Shown here: positions 35,356 to 44,309 of the stretch, piece by piece
How the letters are laid out: each line of letters opens with the position of its first letter
How positions within the stretch are numbered: the stretch's first letter is position 1
Source: Actinomycetota bacterium
GTDB taxonomy: Bacteria; Actinomycetota; UBA4738; HRBIN12
Length of the DNA stretch: 64,000 bases
Assembly (NCBI GenBank): GCA_035697485.1
Contig: DASSCU010000033.1
Coordinates: 1-64,000, forward strand
Reading direction: 5' to 3'
The notes under the pieces: model-generated
What the model was told of the DNA's origin: nothing
What the model saw: the letters and a program-made list of their open reading frames with translations, nothing else
Database searches by the model: none
Position numbers and translations under genes: made by a program

Positions 35356-36516
35356 TCAGGCAGGAAGCGGGAGCCACCTCGTGCCCGCGGCTGCGAACAG
35401 GCCCGGCTCTGCTCGGACGAGTTCGCCGTGGTCGTCGAACGCGTACGTGCGAGCCACGCCGAAGTAGGTCGTGAGCGCGTCGAACGCCGCTCGCATCGCC
35501 GTGCGATCGATCGCCCCCGACGCGATCGCGTCCCCCGCGAGACGGCCGGCGTCCCAGCCTTCCGCGGCGTAGACGCCCGGCGCGAGCCCGTGCTCGGATT
35601 GATAGGCGTTCACGAATCGACGGCTCGCCAGACGAAGGTCGAGGGAGACGTCGACGCACGAGCACGCGACCGATCCCACCACCTCGCCGTCGCCGGCCGG
35701 AGACGTCGGCGGGATCGTCGTCTTGAGCGCGTCCCCGGCGAGGTCGACGGGGCGCCCCCGGGCCGACCCCGCCGCCCGCATCGCCCGGGCGAGGTCCCGC
35801 GCACCCGGTGGGAAACCTCCCCACACGACGACGCGGCAGCCGGCGGTCGCGACCTCGTCCGCGGCCCCCGTCGCCACCGACCCCTCGATCCGCGACGAGG
35901 GCCAGGACCCGAGGGCGATCTCGACCTGCTCCACCAACCCGCGTCCGTACGGGCTGCCGTCGTCGACGAGGCAGACCGGTTGCGGTTCGCCGTCGGCCGA
36001 CCGGCTGCCGGCGATCTCGGCCAGCAACGACGCCTCGGCGCTCCGGTCGGGCACGAACCGTCGCCACAGCGTCGACGCGTCGCCCGCAGGCGGCGGCGAT
36101 GCGAGCCAGGGCGACGCGCTGACCGGCGACAAGCTGATCGTCGGCAGCCCGGCCTCGGCGAGGATGCGCGCCACCTCCGCGGGCTCGTGCCAGAACGGCG
36201 CGGCCACGGCCAGCACGAACGCCGGATCGGCTGCGACCTCCTGCGCCATCTCGATCGCGGTCGGCGCGTCCCCGCCGGTGTCGAACTGCACCACCTCGGC
36301 CGTCACCCCGCCGTCGGCGAGCTTGCGCTGGACGACCATGTCGAGCGCGAGGAAGGAAGGAGACACTAGGTCGACGTGGTCGGGGACCGAGAGGTCCTGG
36401 AAGAACGCGATCTTGACGTCCGGCCCGCCGGCCGCTGAGGGAGAGCAGGCGGGCATGCTCGCGAGGATCACGGCGAGTACGGCGAGGACGATCGGCCTTC
36501 GGATGCGCAGGGTCAT
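35356..36516 (-). CDS. Type I periplasmic-binding-protein lipoprotein (branched-chain amino-acid type)
   Basis: The 386-residue product has a lipoprotein signal (MTLRIRRPIVLAVLAVILAS with lipobox MPAC, cysteine at 24) and a Peripla_BP_6-like domain: VKIAFFQDLSVPDH, TAIEMAQEVAADPAFVLAVA, GLPTISLSPVSASPW, QPVCLVDDGSPYGRGLVEQV and AAEGWDAGRLAGDAI. It resembles LivJ/LivK receptors but has no permease beside it. It may feed the Liv transporter encoded at 37568-41998 or act as a sensor. It is convergent in no pair; the tRNA-Leu gene is divergent, with overlapping -10 boxes. Confidence 0.85.
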   Translation of the reverse strand: MTLRIRRPIVLAVLAVILASMPACSPSAAGGPDVKIAFFQDLSVPDHVDLVSPSFLALDMVVQRKLADGGVTAEVVQFDTGGDAPTAIEMAQEVAADPAFVLAVAAPFWHEPAEVARILAEAGLPTISLSPVSASPWLASPPPAGDASTLWRRFVPDRSAEASLLAEIAGSRSADGEPQPVCLVDDGSPYGRGLVEQVEIALGSWPSSRIEGSVATGAADEVATAGCRVVVWGGFPPGARDLARAMRAAGSARGRPVDLAGDALKTTIPPTSPAGDGEVVGSVACSCVDVSLDLRLASRRFVNAYQSEHGLAPGVYAAEGWDAGRLAGDAIASGAIDRTAMRAAFDALTTYFGVARTYAFDDHGELVRAEPGLFAAAGTRWLPLPA

Positions 36517-36531
36517 GGGAGGGGTGGCCGC

Positions 36532-36538
36532 TAGTCTA
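36532..36538. promoter_or_regulatory. Shared -10 boxes for tRNA-Leu and the binding-protein gene
   Basis: The heptamer TAGTCTA reads as TAGTCT on the plus strand (36532-36537, 12 nt before the tRNA) and TAGACT on the minus strand (36538-36533, 16 nt before the lipoprotein ATG). The two boxes overlap by five bases. Confidence 0.4.
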
Positions 36539-36549
36539 TGGAGGCTCCG

Positions 36550-36633
36550 GCCGGGATGGCGGAACTGGCAGACGCGCGGGACTCAAAATCCCGTGAGCTT
36601 CGGCTCGTGAGGGTTCGACCCCCTCTCCCGGCA
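36550..36633 (+). tRNA. tRNA-Leu(CAA)
   Basis: A full class II cloverleaf folds: acceptor GCCGGGA/TCCCGGC with discriminator A, D-arm with AACTGGCAGAC, anticodon stem CGGGA/TCCCG around loop CTCAAAA (anticodon CAA, reading UUG), long variable arm GAGC-TTCG-GCTC, and T-arm GAGGG-TTCGACC-CCCTC. The 3' CCA is not encoded (ACCC follows), so it is added after transcription. Confidence 0.97.
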
Positions 36634-36636
36634 CCC

Positions 36637-37557
36637 TCACATCGTCGCAGCGAGGGCCCCCGCAACCGCGAGATCCTCGAACGCCAGACCGACCGACTCG
36701 AACAGGGTGACGTCGTCGTCGCTTCGGCGGACGGCGGCGCCTCGCACGACCTCCTGCAGGTCCGCGACCACGTGGTCGGCAGAGATGGCGCCTTCCGCGA
36801 TCGCCAGGAGCAGGTCGCCCGCCTCTTCCATCGCAGCCGCCCTCGTCTCCACCACGACGTGGGCGCGGCGCACGGTCTCGGTGTCGACCTCTCTGGCCTC
36901 GGGCAGGTACGCGCCGACGGCGTTCACGTGCGCCCCTGGGGGGAGCCGCTGACCGGCGAACAGCGGCTCGACGGACGTCGTGCACGTGCAGACGATGTCG
37001 GCGTCGGCCACGGCGTCGGCGGAGCCCACGGCCGCCTCGATCCCCATCGTTGCCGCTCGGTGCGCCAGCTGCTCGGCCCGGTCGAGTGTGCGGCTCACGA
37101 CGACGAGGTGCGTCACCCGCCGCACCGCCATGATCGCCTCCAGATGCGCGTGGGCCTGCACTCCCGCTCCGAAGATCACGAGCCGCGCCGCGTCGACACG
37201 CGCCAGGTGGCGCGTGGCCAGTCCGCTCACCGCCCCGGTGCGCAGGGCGGTCAGGGCCGACCCGTCGACCAGCATCCGCGGCGCCTGGGTCACCGGGTCG
37301 AACAGCGCGTAGATCGCGTGGATCAGAGGGAGTCCCCGGTCGGAGTTCGCCTCGGTCAGGGTGACGAGCTTCACCCCCACACCGGGCTCTGCCACCGCGG
37401 GCATCAGGAGCAGGGTCCCCGCCGGGGTCGCGACGTGCGACCGGAGCGGGGTCGCCGAGGGATCGCCGTCGCGGAACGCCGCCTCGAGCGCGTCGATCGC
37501 GGCGCGTGTCGGGAGTCGGCGTGCGAGCTCGTCGGCGTCCACGAAAGGCACCCGCAC
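36637..37557 (-). CDS. Ornithine cyclodeaminase/mu-crystallin family NAD(P)-dependent enzyme
   Basis: The 306-residue protein has the family pattern: LRSHVATPAGTLLLMPAV, the catalytic-lysine region GVGVKLVTLTEANSDRGLP, the conserved LTALRTGAVSGLATRHLAR, the Rossmann motif LVIFGAGVQAHAHLEAI and HVNAVGAYLPEAREVD. Members include ornithine cyclodeaminase, lysine cyclodeaminase, alanine dehydrogenase of archaea and ketimine reductases; the precise substrate is unclear. GTG start. It ends 3 bp from the tRNA-Leu gene on the opposite strand and lies next to livF, so it might process an imported amino acid. Confidence 0.9.
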   Translation of the reverse strand: MRVPFVDADELARRLPTRAAIDALEAAFRDGDPSATPLRSHVATPAGTLLLMPAVAEPGVGVKLVTLTEANSDRGLPLIHAIYALFDPVTQAPRMLVDGSALTALRTGAVSGLATRHLARVDAARLVIFGAGVQAHAHLEAIMAVRRVTHLVVVSRTLDRAEQLAHRAATMGIEAAVGSADAVADADIVCTCTTSVEPLFAGQRLPPGAHVNAVGAYLPEAREVDTETVRRAHVVVETRAAAMEEAGDLLLAIAEGAISADHVVADLQEVVRGAAVRRSDDDVTLFESVGLAFEDLAVAGALAATM

Positions 37558-37567
37558 GGGGCCCGCC

Positions 37568-38305
37568 TCAGAGCTCGCCCAGGTACGCCTGGCGCATCTG
37601 GGGGTTGTTGAGCAGCGCCTCGGCCGTGTCCGCGAGCACGACCTCGCCGGTCTGGATCACGTATCCGCGGTCGGCGATGCGCAGGGCCATGTTCGCGTTC
37701 TGCTCCACGACGAACACCGTGCGCCCAAGCTCGCGGATCGTCTGGATGATCTTGAACACTTGCTCGACGAGCACCGGGGCGAGGCCCATCGACGGCTCGT
37801 CCATCAGCAGCACCTTCGGGTCGGCCATCAGCGCGCGGCCCATCGCCACCATCTGCTGCTCGCCGCCGGAGAGCGTGCCCGCCTTCTGCTTGAGCCGCTC
37901 GCGGACGCGGGGGAAGGTCTCGAGCACCTGCTCCCGATCGCGGGCGATGGCCTCCTTGTCGTTGCGCAGGTAGGCGCCGAGCGCGAGGTTCTCGTCGACG
38001 GTCATGTCGGCGAACAGTCGTCGGTTCTCGGGCACCATCGAGATGCCGCGCCGCACGATCTCCGACGTCGGGAGCCCCGAGATCGGCTCTCCCTCGAACG
38101 CCACCTCGCCCTCGCTCGGCACGACGTAGCCGAGGATCGTCTTCAGGGTCGTGCTCTTCCCGCTCGCGTTCCCACCGAGCAGGCAGACCATCTCGCCTTC
38201 GTAGATCTGCATGTCCACCTCGCGCAGGACCGCGACGAGCCCGTAGTGCGTGGAGACGTTGCGCAGCTCGAGCACCGGGGTGCGGTCCGCCACGTCGACG
38301 CTCAT
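37568..38305 (-). CDS. livF: Branched-chain amino-acid ABC importer, ATPase LivF
   Basis: The 245-residue ATPase has VLELRNVSTHYGLVAVLREV, Walker A GGNASGKST (Asn-Ala instead of the usual Asn-Gly-Ala), LivF-type VPENRRLFADMTVDENL, signature LSGGEQQMVAMGRAL, Walker B VLLMDEPSMGLAPVLVEQ and a short ending typical of LivF. It is one of the two ATPases of the LivFGHM importer. It overlaps livG by ATGA. The ATG at 38305 is chosen because upstream codons are Arg-rich shadow of livG. Confidence 0.95.
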   Translation of the reverse strand: MSVDVADRTPVLELRNVSTHYGLVAVLREVDMQIYEGEMVCLLGGNASGKSTTLKTILGYVVPSEGEVAFEGEPISGLPTSEIVRRGISMVPENRRLFADMTVDENLALGAYLRNDKEAIARDREQVLETFPRVRERLKQKAGTLSGGEQQMVAMGRALMADPKVLLMDEPSMGLAPVLVEQVFKIIQTIRELGRTVFVVEQNANMALRIADRGYVIQTGEVVLADTAEALLNNPQMRQAYLGEL

Positions 38306-39093
38306 CCCAGCTCCTCGTGGCGCCGTCCGAGGTAGGCCTCGACCACCTGCTCGTCGTTCGCGACCTCCTCGTAGGTGCCCTCGGCGATCTTGCGACCGTA
38401 GTCGCACGCGATCACACGATCCGAGACGCCCTTGACGATCCGCATGTCGTGTTCGATCACGAGCACCGTGAGCCCCAGCTCGTCGCGCATCCGCACGATG
38501 TGGTCGCGCAGCTCGAGCGTCTCGCGCGGGTTCATCCCGGCGGTCGGTTCGTCGAGCAACACGATCGTCGGCTGCGTCGCGAGGGCACGCGCCATCTCGA
38601 GGCGGCGCCGGTTCGCGTAGGAGAGCGCGAACGCGGGCTGGTCCTGACGGTACCCCGCGAGCCGGGAGCCGAAGAAGCCGAGACTGTCACTCGCATACTC
38701 TCGGATGCGGGTCTCCTCCGCGCGCACGCGAGGGGTGCGCAGGATCGAACCGAAGATGCCGGCCTTGCTGCGGCAGTGCTGTCCGACCATCGCGTTCTCG
38801 AGCACCGTCATGTTCGGGAACAGATGCACGGTCTGGAAGGTGCGCGCGATGCCCGCCTTGGTGATGCGATTGGGTGACAGCCCGACGATCGACTGGCCGC
38901 GAAGGAGCACGTCTCCCTTGTCGGGAGGGTACAGGCCGGTGATGACGTTGAACACCGTGGACTTGCCGGCGCCGTTGGGGCCGATGATCGAGACGATCTC
39001 TCCGTCCTCGACCTTGAACGAGAGCTCGTTGAGTGCGCTCAGACCGCCGAATCGCTTCGTGACCCCATCGACCTCGAGCAGCGCAGCGCTCAT
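38302..39093 (-). CDS. livG: Branched-chain amino-acid ABC importer, ATPase LivG
   Basis: The 263-residue ATPase starts LLEVDGVTKRFGGLSALNEL, then Walker A GPNGAGKST, the LivG-type ARTFQTVHLFPNMTVLENAM with a long helical insert, a signature in ALSYANRRRLEMARAL (weakened, as usual for LivG), Walker B IVLLDEPTAGMNPRET and LTVLVIEHDMRIVKGVSDRV. It overlaps livF and livM by 4 bases each. Confidence 0.96.
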   Translation of the reverse strand: MSAALLEVDGVTKRFGGLSALNELSFKVEDGEIVSIIGPNGAGKSTVFNVITGLYPPDKGDVLLRGQSIVGLSPNRITKAGIARTFQTVHLFPNMTVLENAMVGQHCRSKAGIFGSILRTPRVRAEETRIREYASDSLGFFGSRLAGYRQDQPAFALSYANRRRLEMARALATQPTIVLLDEPTAGMNPRETLELRDHIVRMRDELGLTVLVIEHDMRIVKGVSDRVIACDYGRKIAEGTYEEVANDEQVVEAYLGRRHEELG

Positions 39094-40889
39094 CCAGCGC
39101 CCTCCCCCAGCGGGGTCACCGGCGGCGCCACGTGTTCGTCGGCCGCGACGTCGGACGCCCACTTGTCCTGTTCTCGATCCTCCTCCCGCAGCTCGCGACT
39201 GCGGCGGACGTTGGGCACGACGCCTTGCGGTCGCAAGATCATCACCGCGACCAGCGCCGCGCCGTAGGCGAGCAGACGGTATTCCTCGAACTCCCGGAGC
39301 AGGCCGGGAAGGCCGACGAGCACCAGCGAACCGACGATCACGCCCGGCAGGCTGCCGATGCCGCCCAGGATCACGATGCCGAGCACCTGGATCGAGACGA
39401 GCACCTGGAACGAAGCTGGGGTGAGGGAACCGATCTTCACTGCGAACAGGGCGCCCCCGACTGCGCCGATCGCACCCCCCATCGCGAAGGCCAGCAGCTT
39501 GTAGGTGGTCGTGCTCACGCCCATGGCATCGGCGACCTGTTCGTCCTCGCGCAGGGCGGTCCATGCACGGCCGATCCTGGAGCCGGCCAGCCGCCAGGAG
39601 ACGAACAGGGCGAGCACCACGAACGCGAGCCCGAGGTAGTAGAAGTGCTGCGGTTCGCGGAACCCGAAGTTGCCGATGGCTGCGTTCGTGATATCGCGCA
39701 TGCCCTGCGGACCGCCGACGAGCGGCTCGAGCCATGGGCTCGTGACGAGTACGACGATCATCTCGCCGAGACCCAGGGTCACGAGTGCCAGGTAGTCGCC
39801 GCGGAGTCGAAGAACCGGCGCGCCGATCAGGACACCCGATGCGGCCGCGATCAGCACCACGATCGGGATCGCGACGTAGAAGTTCAGGTTGAGCGAGACC
39901 GCCGGCTCGGTCGAACCGATGAAGGTATTGAGGGTTGCGCCGGTGAGCAGGGCGAGCGCGTAGGCGCCGAGCGTGAAGAAGAACACGTACCCGAGGTCGA
40001 GGAGGCCGGCGTAACCGACCACGATGTTCAGGCCGAGGCCGAGCAGCGCGAACACCATCACCGTGCCGAGCACCTCGGAGATCACCGAGCCCAGCACGTA
40101 CGGCGCGACCAGCAGCACGCCGAGCCCGGCGAGCATCACCACGATCATCAGCGGCGTGACGGGACGTCGTCGCGAGCCGTCGTCCGGCTCGTCATCGCGG
40201 GAGCGCCGAGGTGTGAGCGCTCCCCGGATCGCGTCGCCTTTGCGCGCCTTCAGCACCGAGGCGCCGGCGGAGAAGAGGGCAACCGTGACGGCTCCGATCC
40301 ACGTGAGTCCGCCCGTGACCTTGCTGTACAGCCAGTCTCGCTCGATGCCGAGCTGGTCGAGGGCGATCGGGATGATGCGCTGCAGGAAGCCGAGCAGTAG
40401 CGTGACCCAGATCGCGGTCCCGATCGGCTTTCGGACGCCCTCTGGCAGCGTGCGGTAGACGGCGCCGAGCGTGCCGGCGACCGCCGACGCGATCACCAGC
40501 AGCGCCGCTGTCACGATCGCGGTCCGTCCCGAGAGGAGATACTCCATCAGCGCAGGCGAGATGTTCACGAACACCTCGCGGATGCGCTCGACCCCGAACG
40601 CGTCGACGAAGACGACGAACGCCCCGAACGAGAGGCCCGCGGTCGCCCCCGTCACGGCGCCGATCGGCGCGGCCTCGGCCTGCGATCGCTCGGCTACCTG
40701 ACCCGCCACGACCCGGGGCCGCGATGTGACGTACCCGGCGACGACCGGGGGCAGCAGGATCATCAGCAGTGCGAACGTCACCACCTCCCCGATCAGGTTC
40801 AGGTCGGTGAAGTTGCCGATCAGACCCACTGCCGCGAAGAAGATCGTGACGATGCCGGCGATCACCCCGGTCTTGAAGGCCTCACGCAT
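39090..40889 (-). CDS. livM: Branched-chain amino-acid ABC importer, permease LivM with N-terminal membrane extension
   Basis: The 599-residue product is about 250 residues longer than a typical LivM. The C-terminal part (about 250-570) is the conserved permease: LGLNIVVGYAGLLDLGYVFF, LRLRGDYLALVTLGLGEMI, GRAWTALREDEQVADAMGVS and SFQVLVSIQVLGIVILGGIG. The first 250 residues hold about five extra hydrophobic segments (AGIVTIFFAAVGLIGNF, LLMILLPPVVAGYV, AFVVFVDAFG, AALLVIASAVAGTLGAV, AVTVALFSAGASVLK) and a charged linker. Their role is unknown. A charged tail of about 40 residues ends the protein. It overlaps livG and livH. Confidence 0.94.
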   Translation of the reverse strand: MREAFKTGVIAGIVTIFFAAVGLIGNFTDLNLIGEVVTFALLMILLPPVVAGYVTSRPRVVAGQVAERSQAEAAPIGAVTGATAGLSFGAFVVFVDAFGVERIREVFVNISPALMEYLLSGRTAIVTAALLVIASAVAGTLGAVYRTLPEGVRKPIGTAIWVTLLLGFLQRIIPIALDQLGIERDWLYSKVTGGLTWIGAVTVALFSAGASVLKARKGDAIRGALTPRRSRDDEPDDGSRRRPVTPLMIVVMLAGLGVLLVAPYVLGSVISEVLGTVMVFALLGLGLNIVVGYAGLLDLGYVFFFTLGAYALALLTGATLNTFIGSTEPAVSLNLNFYVAIPIVVLIAAASGVLIGAPVLRLRGDYLALVTLGLGEMIVVLVTSPWLEPLVGGPQGMRDITNAAIGNFGFREPQHFYYLGLAFVVLALFVSWRLAGSRIGRAWTALREDEQVADAMGVSTTTYKLLAFAMGGAIGAVGGALFAVKIGSLTPASFQVLVSIQVLGIVILGGIGSLPGVIVGSLVLVGLPGLLREFEEYRLLAYGAALVAVMILRPQGVVPNVRRSRELREEDREQDKWASDVAADEHVAPPVTPLGEGAG

Positions 40890-41998
40890 CAGACCTTCTC
40901 CGCTCCGCCCGAACCCAGCAGCCCACCGGGGCGGAAGACGAGCACGAGCACGAGCACGAGGAAGACGAACGCGTCACGCAGGGAGAACACGCTCGGGACG
41001 CCGAACCCCGTGAGCACCAGCGGCGGCCCGATCGCCTGCAGCAGCCCGAGCACGAAGCCGCCGAGCGCTGCCCCGGCGATGCTGCCGATGCCGCCCAGCA
41101 CCGCGGCGGTGAACGCCGCGATGCCGGGCCGGAACCCCATCGTGAACTGGACCTGTGTGAACGCCAGCGAGTACAGGAGGCCGGCCATCCCGGCGAGGAC
41201 CCCGCCGACGATGAACGTGATCACGACGATGCGATCGACATCGATACCCATCAGGCTGGCGATCTCGCTGTCCTCCGCGACCGCGCGCATCGACCGGCCG
41301 GTCTTGCTCCTGTGCACGAAGAGCTGGAGCCCGAGCATCGCCACGATCGCGGTGACGAAGACCAGCAGCTGTACCTTCGCGACCGGCACACCGAGGATCT
41401 CGATCGAGCCTTCGAGGATGGTCGGCCGAGGGTAGCCGTACGGCTGCGGTCCGAAGAAGCCGCGGAACGTGTTCGCGATGAACAGCGACGCCCCGATCGC
41501 GGTGATCAACGGCACCAACCGAGGCGCGTTGCGCAGCGGACGATACGCGATCCGTTCGAGCAGCACGGCGACGAGCGTCGACCCCGCGATCGCGACGACC
41601 AACAGGATCGTGAGTGCCGCGAACGGCTGCGCGTTCAGGAAGCCGCTCCGCTGGTACGCGTCGGCGAACCAGAACGAGATGAAGGCGCCGGCCATGAACA
41701 CCTCGCCGTGGGCAAAGTTGATCATGCGCAGGATGCCGTACACGAGCGTGTACCCCAGCGCGATCAGCGCGAGGATCGCGCCCTGTCCGAGCCCGTTGAC
41801 GACCTGGTCGATCCAGAAGTCCCCGGAGTAGCCACCTTCGGGAAGGGTCAGGGTCTTGTAGGAACCGACGACCACCACGAAGGCGATCGCGCCACCGAGG
41901 ATGATGAGGATGATGCGGCGCCAATGGATCGTGGCGATGCCGTTGACCCGCCTATCGACGGCGGAAGCCGCTCCGGACCCGGACACGTGCGGCCGCAC
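40889..41998 (-). CDS. livH: Branched-chain amino-acid ABC importer, permease LivH
   Basis: The 369-residue permease has the LivH pattern GLGQGAILALIALGYTLVYG and LRMINFAHGEVFMAGAF, the coupling-loop segment SKTGRSMRAVAEDSEIASLM and the late LGGIGSIAGAALGGFVLGLL. It starts with about 25 non-conserved residues before the first helix (IILIILGGAIAFVVVV); GTG at 41998 or a later start is possible. Stop and livM start overlap as TGATG. The 73-bp gap to livK contains a strong hairpin. Confidence 0.94.
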   Translation of the reverse strand: MRPHVSGSGAASAVDRRVNGIATIHWRRIILIILGGAIAFVVVVGSYKTLTLPEGGYSGDFWIDQVVNGLGQGAILALIALGYTLVYGILRMINFAHGEVFMAGAFISFWFADAYQRSGFLNAQPFAALTILLVVAIAGSTLVAVLLERIAYRPLRNAPRLVPLITAIGASLFIANTFRGFFGPQPYGYPRPTILEGSIEILGVPVAKVQLLVFVTAIVAMLGLQLFVHRSKTGRSMRAVAEDSEIASLMGIDVDRIVVITFIVGGVLAGMAGLLYSLAFTQVQFTMGFRPGIAAFTAAVLGGIGSIAGAALGGFVLGLLQAIGPPLVLTGFGVPSVFSLRDAFVFLVLVLVLVFRPGGLLGSGGAEKV

Positions 41999-42014
41999 CC
42001 CCCTCTCGCGGATG

Positions 42015-42047
42015 GTCCCGGGCGGCCGCGAAGCAGCCGCCCGGGAC
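42015..42047 (-). repeat. 12-bp stem-loop between livK and livH
   Basis: GTCCCGGGCGGC (42015-42026) and GCCGCCCGGGAC (42036-42047) form a perfect 12-bp stem with a 9-nt loop. No T-run follows on the minus strand. It probably causes partial termination or protects the livK message, giving more binding protein than permease. Confidence 0.6.
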
Positions 42048-42071
42048 TCCCCCTTGTGACCTCGCTACCGG

Positions 42072-43391
42072 TTAGAGCACGTCGTCCAGCGACTTGGTGT
42101 CGGTGTAGATGGGCTTGCCGTCGCCTTCGCCCCCGTCGACGGGCCAGTTCGGCCCATCGAAGATGCCGATCGTGACGTCGGTCGCGCAGTCGCCCAGCTC
42201 GGTGCACGTGATGATGCCTGTCAGCCCCTCGTACCCAGAGGTGGCGAACACGGCATCACGCAGCGCCGTGCGCGGGATCGACAGCGACCCGTCGTCGTTC
42301 TCGACCGCCACCTGCTCGATCGCGTCGAACAGCACGTTCGTCGCATCGAACGCGTGGGCGTGGAAGACGGAGGTCGGCTCGGATCCGAACTGCTCCTCGT
42401 ACGCCGGCAGGAAATCGTTCGCGTAGAAGTCGCCCTCCTTGAACACCGATGTGTCGGGGGACGACAGCTTCACCCCTTCGATCGCCGCCGCGCCCGCGGT
42501 CTTGATCGTGTCGGAGCTCATGCATCCGTCGGAGGCCATGATCTGAACGTCAGGCATGATGTCGAGAGCCTGCTTCAGGATCAGCGAACACGCGGCGACG
42601 AACACGGGGGCATACAGCACGTCGGGATCGGTCTCCGCGATCGATCGCAGCAACGGTTTGAAGTCGGTGTCTTCGGAGTTGATCTGCTCCTGCACGGTCA
42701 CGGTGCCGTCGCCGGCCTCGAAGTTCAGCGCCGCGGCGGCGGTGAGGCCTTGTGTGTACGGGCTCTCGTCGTGGATCGTGGCCAGCTTCGTGGCACCGAC
42801 CTCGTTCAGGGCGAACTCGGCCACGATCGCACCCTGGATGCGGTCGTTGTGTGCCGTGCGCGCGTAGAACGGCTGATGCGCCTCCTCCGAGGTCAGGGCG
42901 GGGTTCGTGTTCGATCCGGAGAACAGCAGGACGCCCTTGTCGCTCAGGACCGTGTCCGCGACGCCCAGGGCGCCGCTGGAACAGCTGGTTCCGATGACGC
43001 CCACGATCGACGGATCGGCCGCGAGGGCCGTGGCGGCCGCCTGGCCACCTTCGGCCGTGCAGAGGTCGTCTTCGATCGCCAGATTGATGTCGTGGCCGAG
43101 CAGCATGCCCGGCGTGGCGTCGAATGTGCCGTCCATGTAGTCGACGGCGAGCTCGATCCCGTTCACCTGGTCCTGCCCCAGGGCCGCGTCGGCGCCGCTG
43201 ATCACCTGGGAAACGCCCAGGTTGATCGGCTCACCCGCCGCGACCTCGATCGTCCCGAACTCGTCGGTGGCCGCGGTCTCGGTGTCGGTGCCGCCGGTGT
43301 CGCCACCACCCTCGTCGTTGGAACATGCGCTCGCCACCAGAGCGAGTACGGCGACGGTGGCGATCACCGTCAGCCAAGGTCGACGCTTCAT
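42072..43391 (-). CDS. livK: Branched-chain amino-acid ABC importer, substrate-binding lipoprotein
   Basis: The 439-residue receptor has a lipoprotein signal (WLTVIATVAVLALVASAC, cysteine at 23), a Gly/Thr/Asp linker and a Peripla_BP_6 domain: INLGVSQVISGADAALGQDQ, GHDINLAIEDDLCTAEGGQA, SIVGVIGTSCSSGALGVADT, GVLLFSGSNTNPALTSEEAH and YAPVFVAACSLILKQALDIM. Family members bind leucine, isoleucine, valine or other compounds. ATG at 43391 begins the signal peptide and follows a GGGGG-type ribosome-binding site; 20 open codons upstream are not signal-like. It is the first gene of the liv operon. Confidence 0.95.
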   Translation of the reverse strand: MKRRPWLTVIATVAVLALVASACSNDEGGGDTGGTDTETAATDEFGTIEVAAGEPINLGVSQVISGADAALGQDQVNGIELAVDYMDGTFDATPGMLLGHDINLAIEDDLCTAEGGQAAATALAADPSIVGVIGTSCSSGALGVADTVLSDKGVLLFSGSNTNPALTSEEAHQPFYARTAHNDRIQGAIVAEFALNEVGATKLATIHDESPYTQGLTAAAALNFEAGDGTVTVQEQINSEDTDFKPLLRSIAETDPDVLYAPVFVAACSLILKQALDIMPDVQIMASDGCMSSDTIKTAGAAAIEGVKLSSPDTSVFKEGDFYANDFLPAYEEQFGSEPTSVFHAHAFDATNVLFDAIEQVAVENDDGSLSIPRTALRDAVFATSGYEGLTGIITCTELGDCATDVTIGIFDGPNWPVDGGEGDGKPIYTDTKSLDDVL

Positions 43392-43535
43392 AGGGCCCCC
43401 TTCCCATCGATGCTTCGAGACGGGTGTTGGTACCACATCCCGAACCTCCAAGCCAATCGCTCCGTCGGATCGGCCTGCACGTGCATACGTTCGACGGGAC
43501 CGTGCGGGATGCGTGCCCGAGCGTCTCGGAGTCGT

Positions 43536-44309
43536 TCAGGCGAGCGGGAGCGCTTCGCGGAAGTCTCGCGCCAGGTCGAGCATGCCCTCGCGGTCGCCCT
43601 GGACCAGGCGAGCCATGAGGGCGCTGCCGACGATCACGCCGTCGGCGAACGCGCCGGCGTCCCGCGCTTGATCGGGCGATCCGATCCCGACGCCGACGAG
43701 GAGCGGCAGGTCGGTGAAGGGGCGAAGGGCGGAGACCAGCTCCTCCGCGATGCCGCCCAAGGTATCCCGCGCGCCGGTGACCCCGTAGGTCGCCACGCAA
43801 TACACGAACCCGCGCGACCTGGCGGCGATCTCGGCGAGCCGCGCGGGTGCCGCTCCGGGTGCCGCCAACAGCACGGCATCGACGCCCCTGTCCGCACACG
43901 CCTCATCGAACGACTCCGCCTCGTCGACCGGCAGGTCCGGCACGATGATGCCCGCGACGCCTGCGTCGCGCGCCTCGTCGAGGAACGCCTCGACCCCCCG
44001 GCGGAGCACCGGATTCACGTAGGTCATCACGGCGACGGGGGTGTCGAGCGCCGCCTCTCGGATCGTCGCGAGCACGTCGGAGGGACGGGTGCCGGCCGCG
44101 AGCGCGGCCGTGGACGCCTCCTGGATCACCCCCCCGTCCATCACCGGGTCGGAGTGGGGCACTCCCACCTCGATCGCGTCGGCGCCCGCGTCGGCCACGG
44201 CACGCAACAGCGTGGCGTCGACGGCTGGGAAGCCACCGGTCAGGTACGGGACGAACGAGCGCCCGCCGGCGTCGCGCCGCTCCCGGAGCGCGGTCTCCAG
44301 GGCCCCCAT
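43536..44309 (-). CDS. trpA: Tryptophan synthase alpha chain
   Basis: TrpA cleaves indole-3-glycerol phosphate to indole and glyceraldehyde-3-phosphate; indole passes to TrpB through a tunnel. The 257-residue barrel carries catalytic Glu47 (AIEVGVPHSDP) and Asp58 (PVMDGG), PYLTGGFP near residue 21-28, the phosphate-binding LLVGVGIGSPDQA and DGVIVGSALM. Start ATG overlaps the trpB stop as TGATG. It is the last gene of the trp cluster here. Confidence 0.97.
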   Translation of the reverse strand: MGALETALRERRDAGGRSFVPYLTGGFPAVDATLLRAVADAGADAIEVGVPHSDPVMDGGVIQEASTAALAAGTRPSDVLATIREAALDTPVAVMTYVNPVLRRGVEAFLDEARDAGVAGIIVPDLPVDEAESFDEACADRGVDAVLLAAPGAAPARLAEIAARSRGFVYCVATYGVTGARDTLGGIAEELVSALRPFTDLPLLVGVGIGSPDQARDAGAFADGVIVGSALMARLVQGDREGMLDLARDFREALPLA

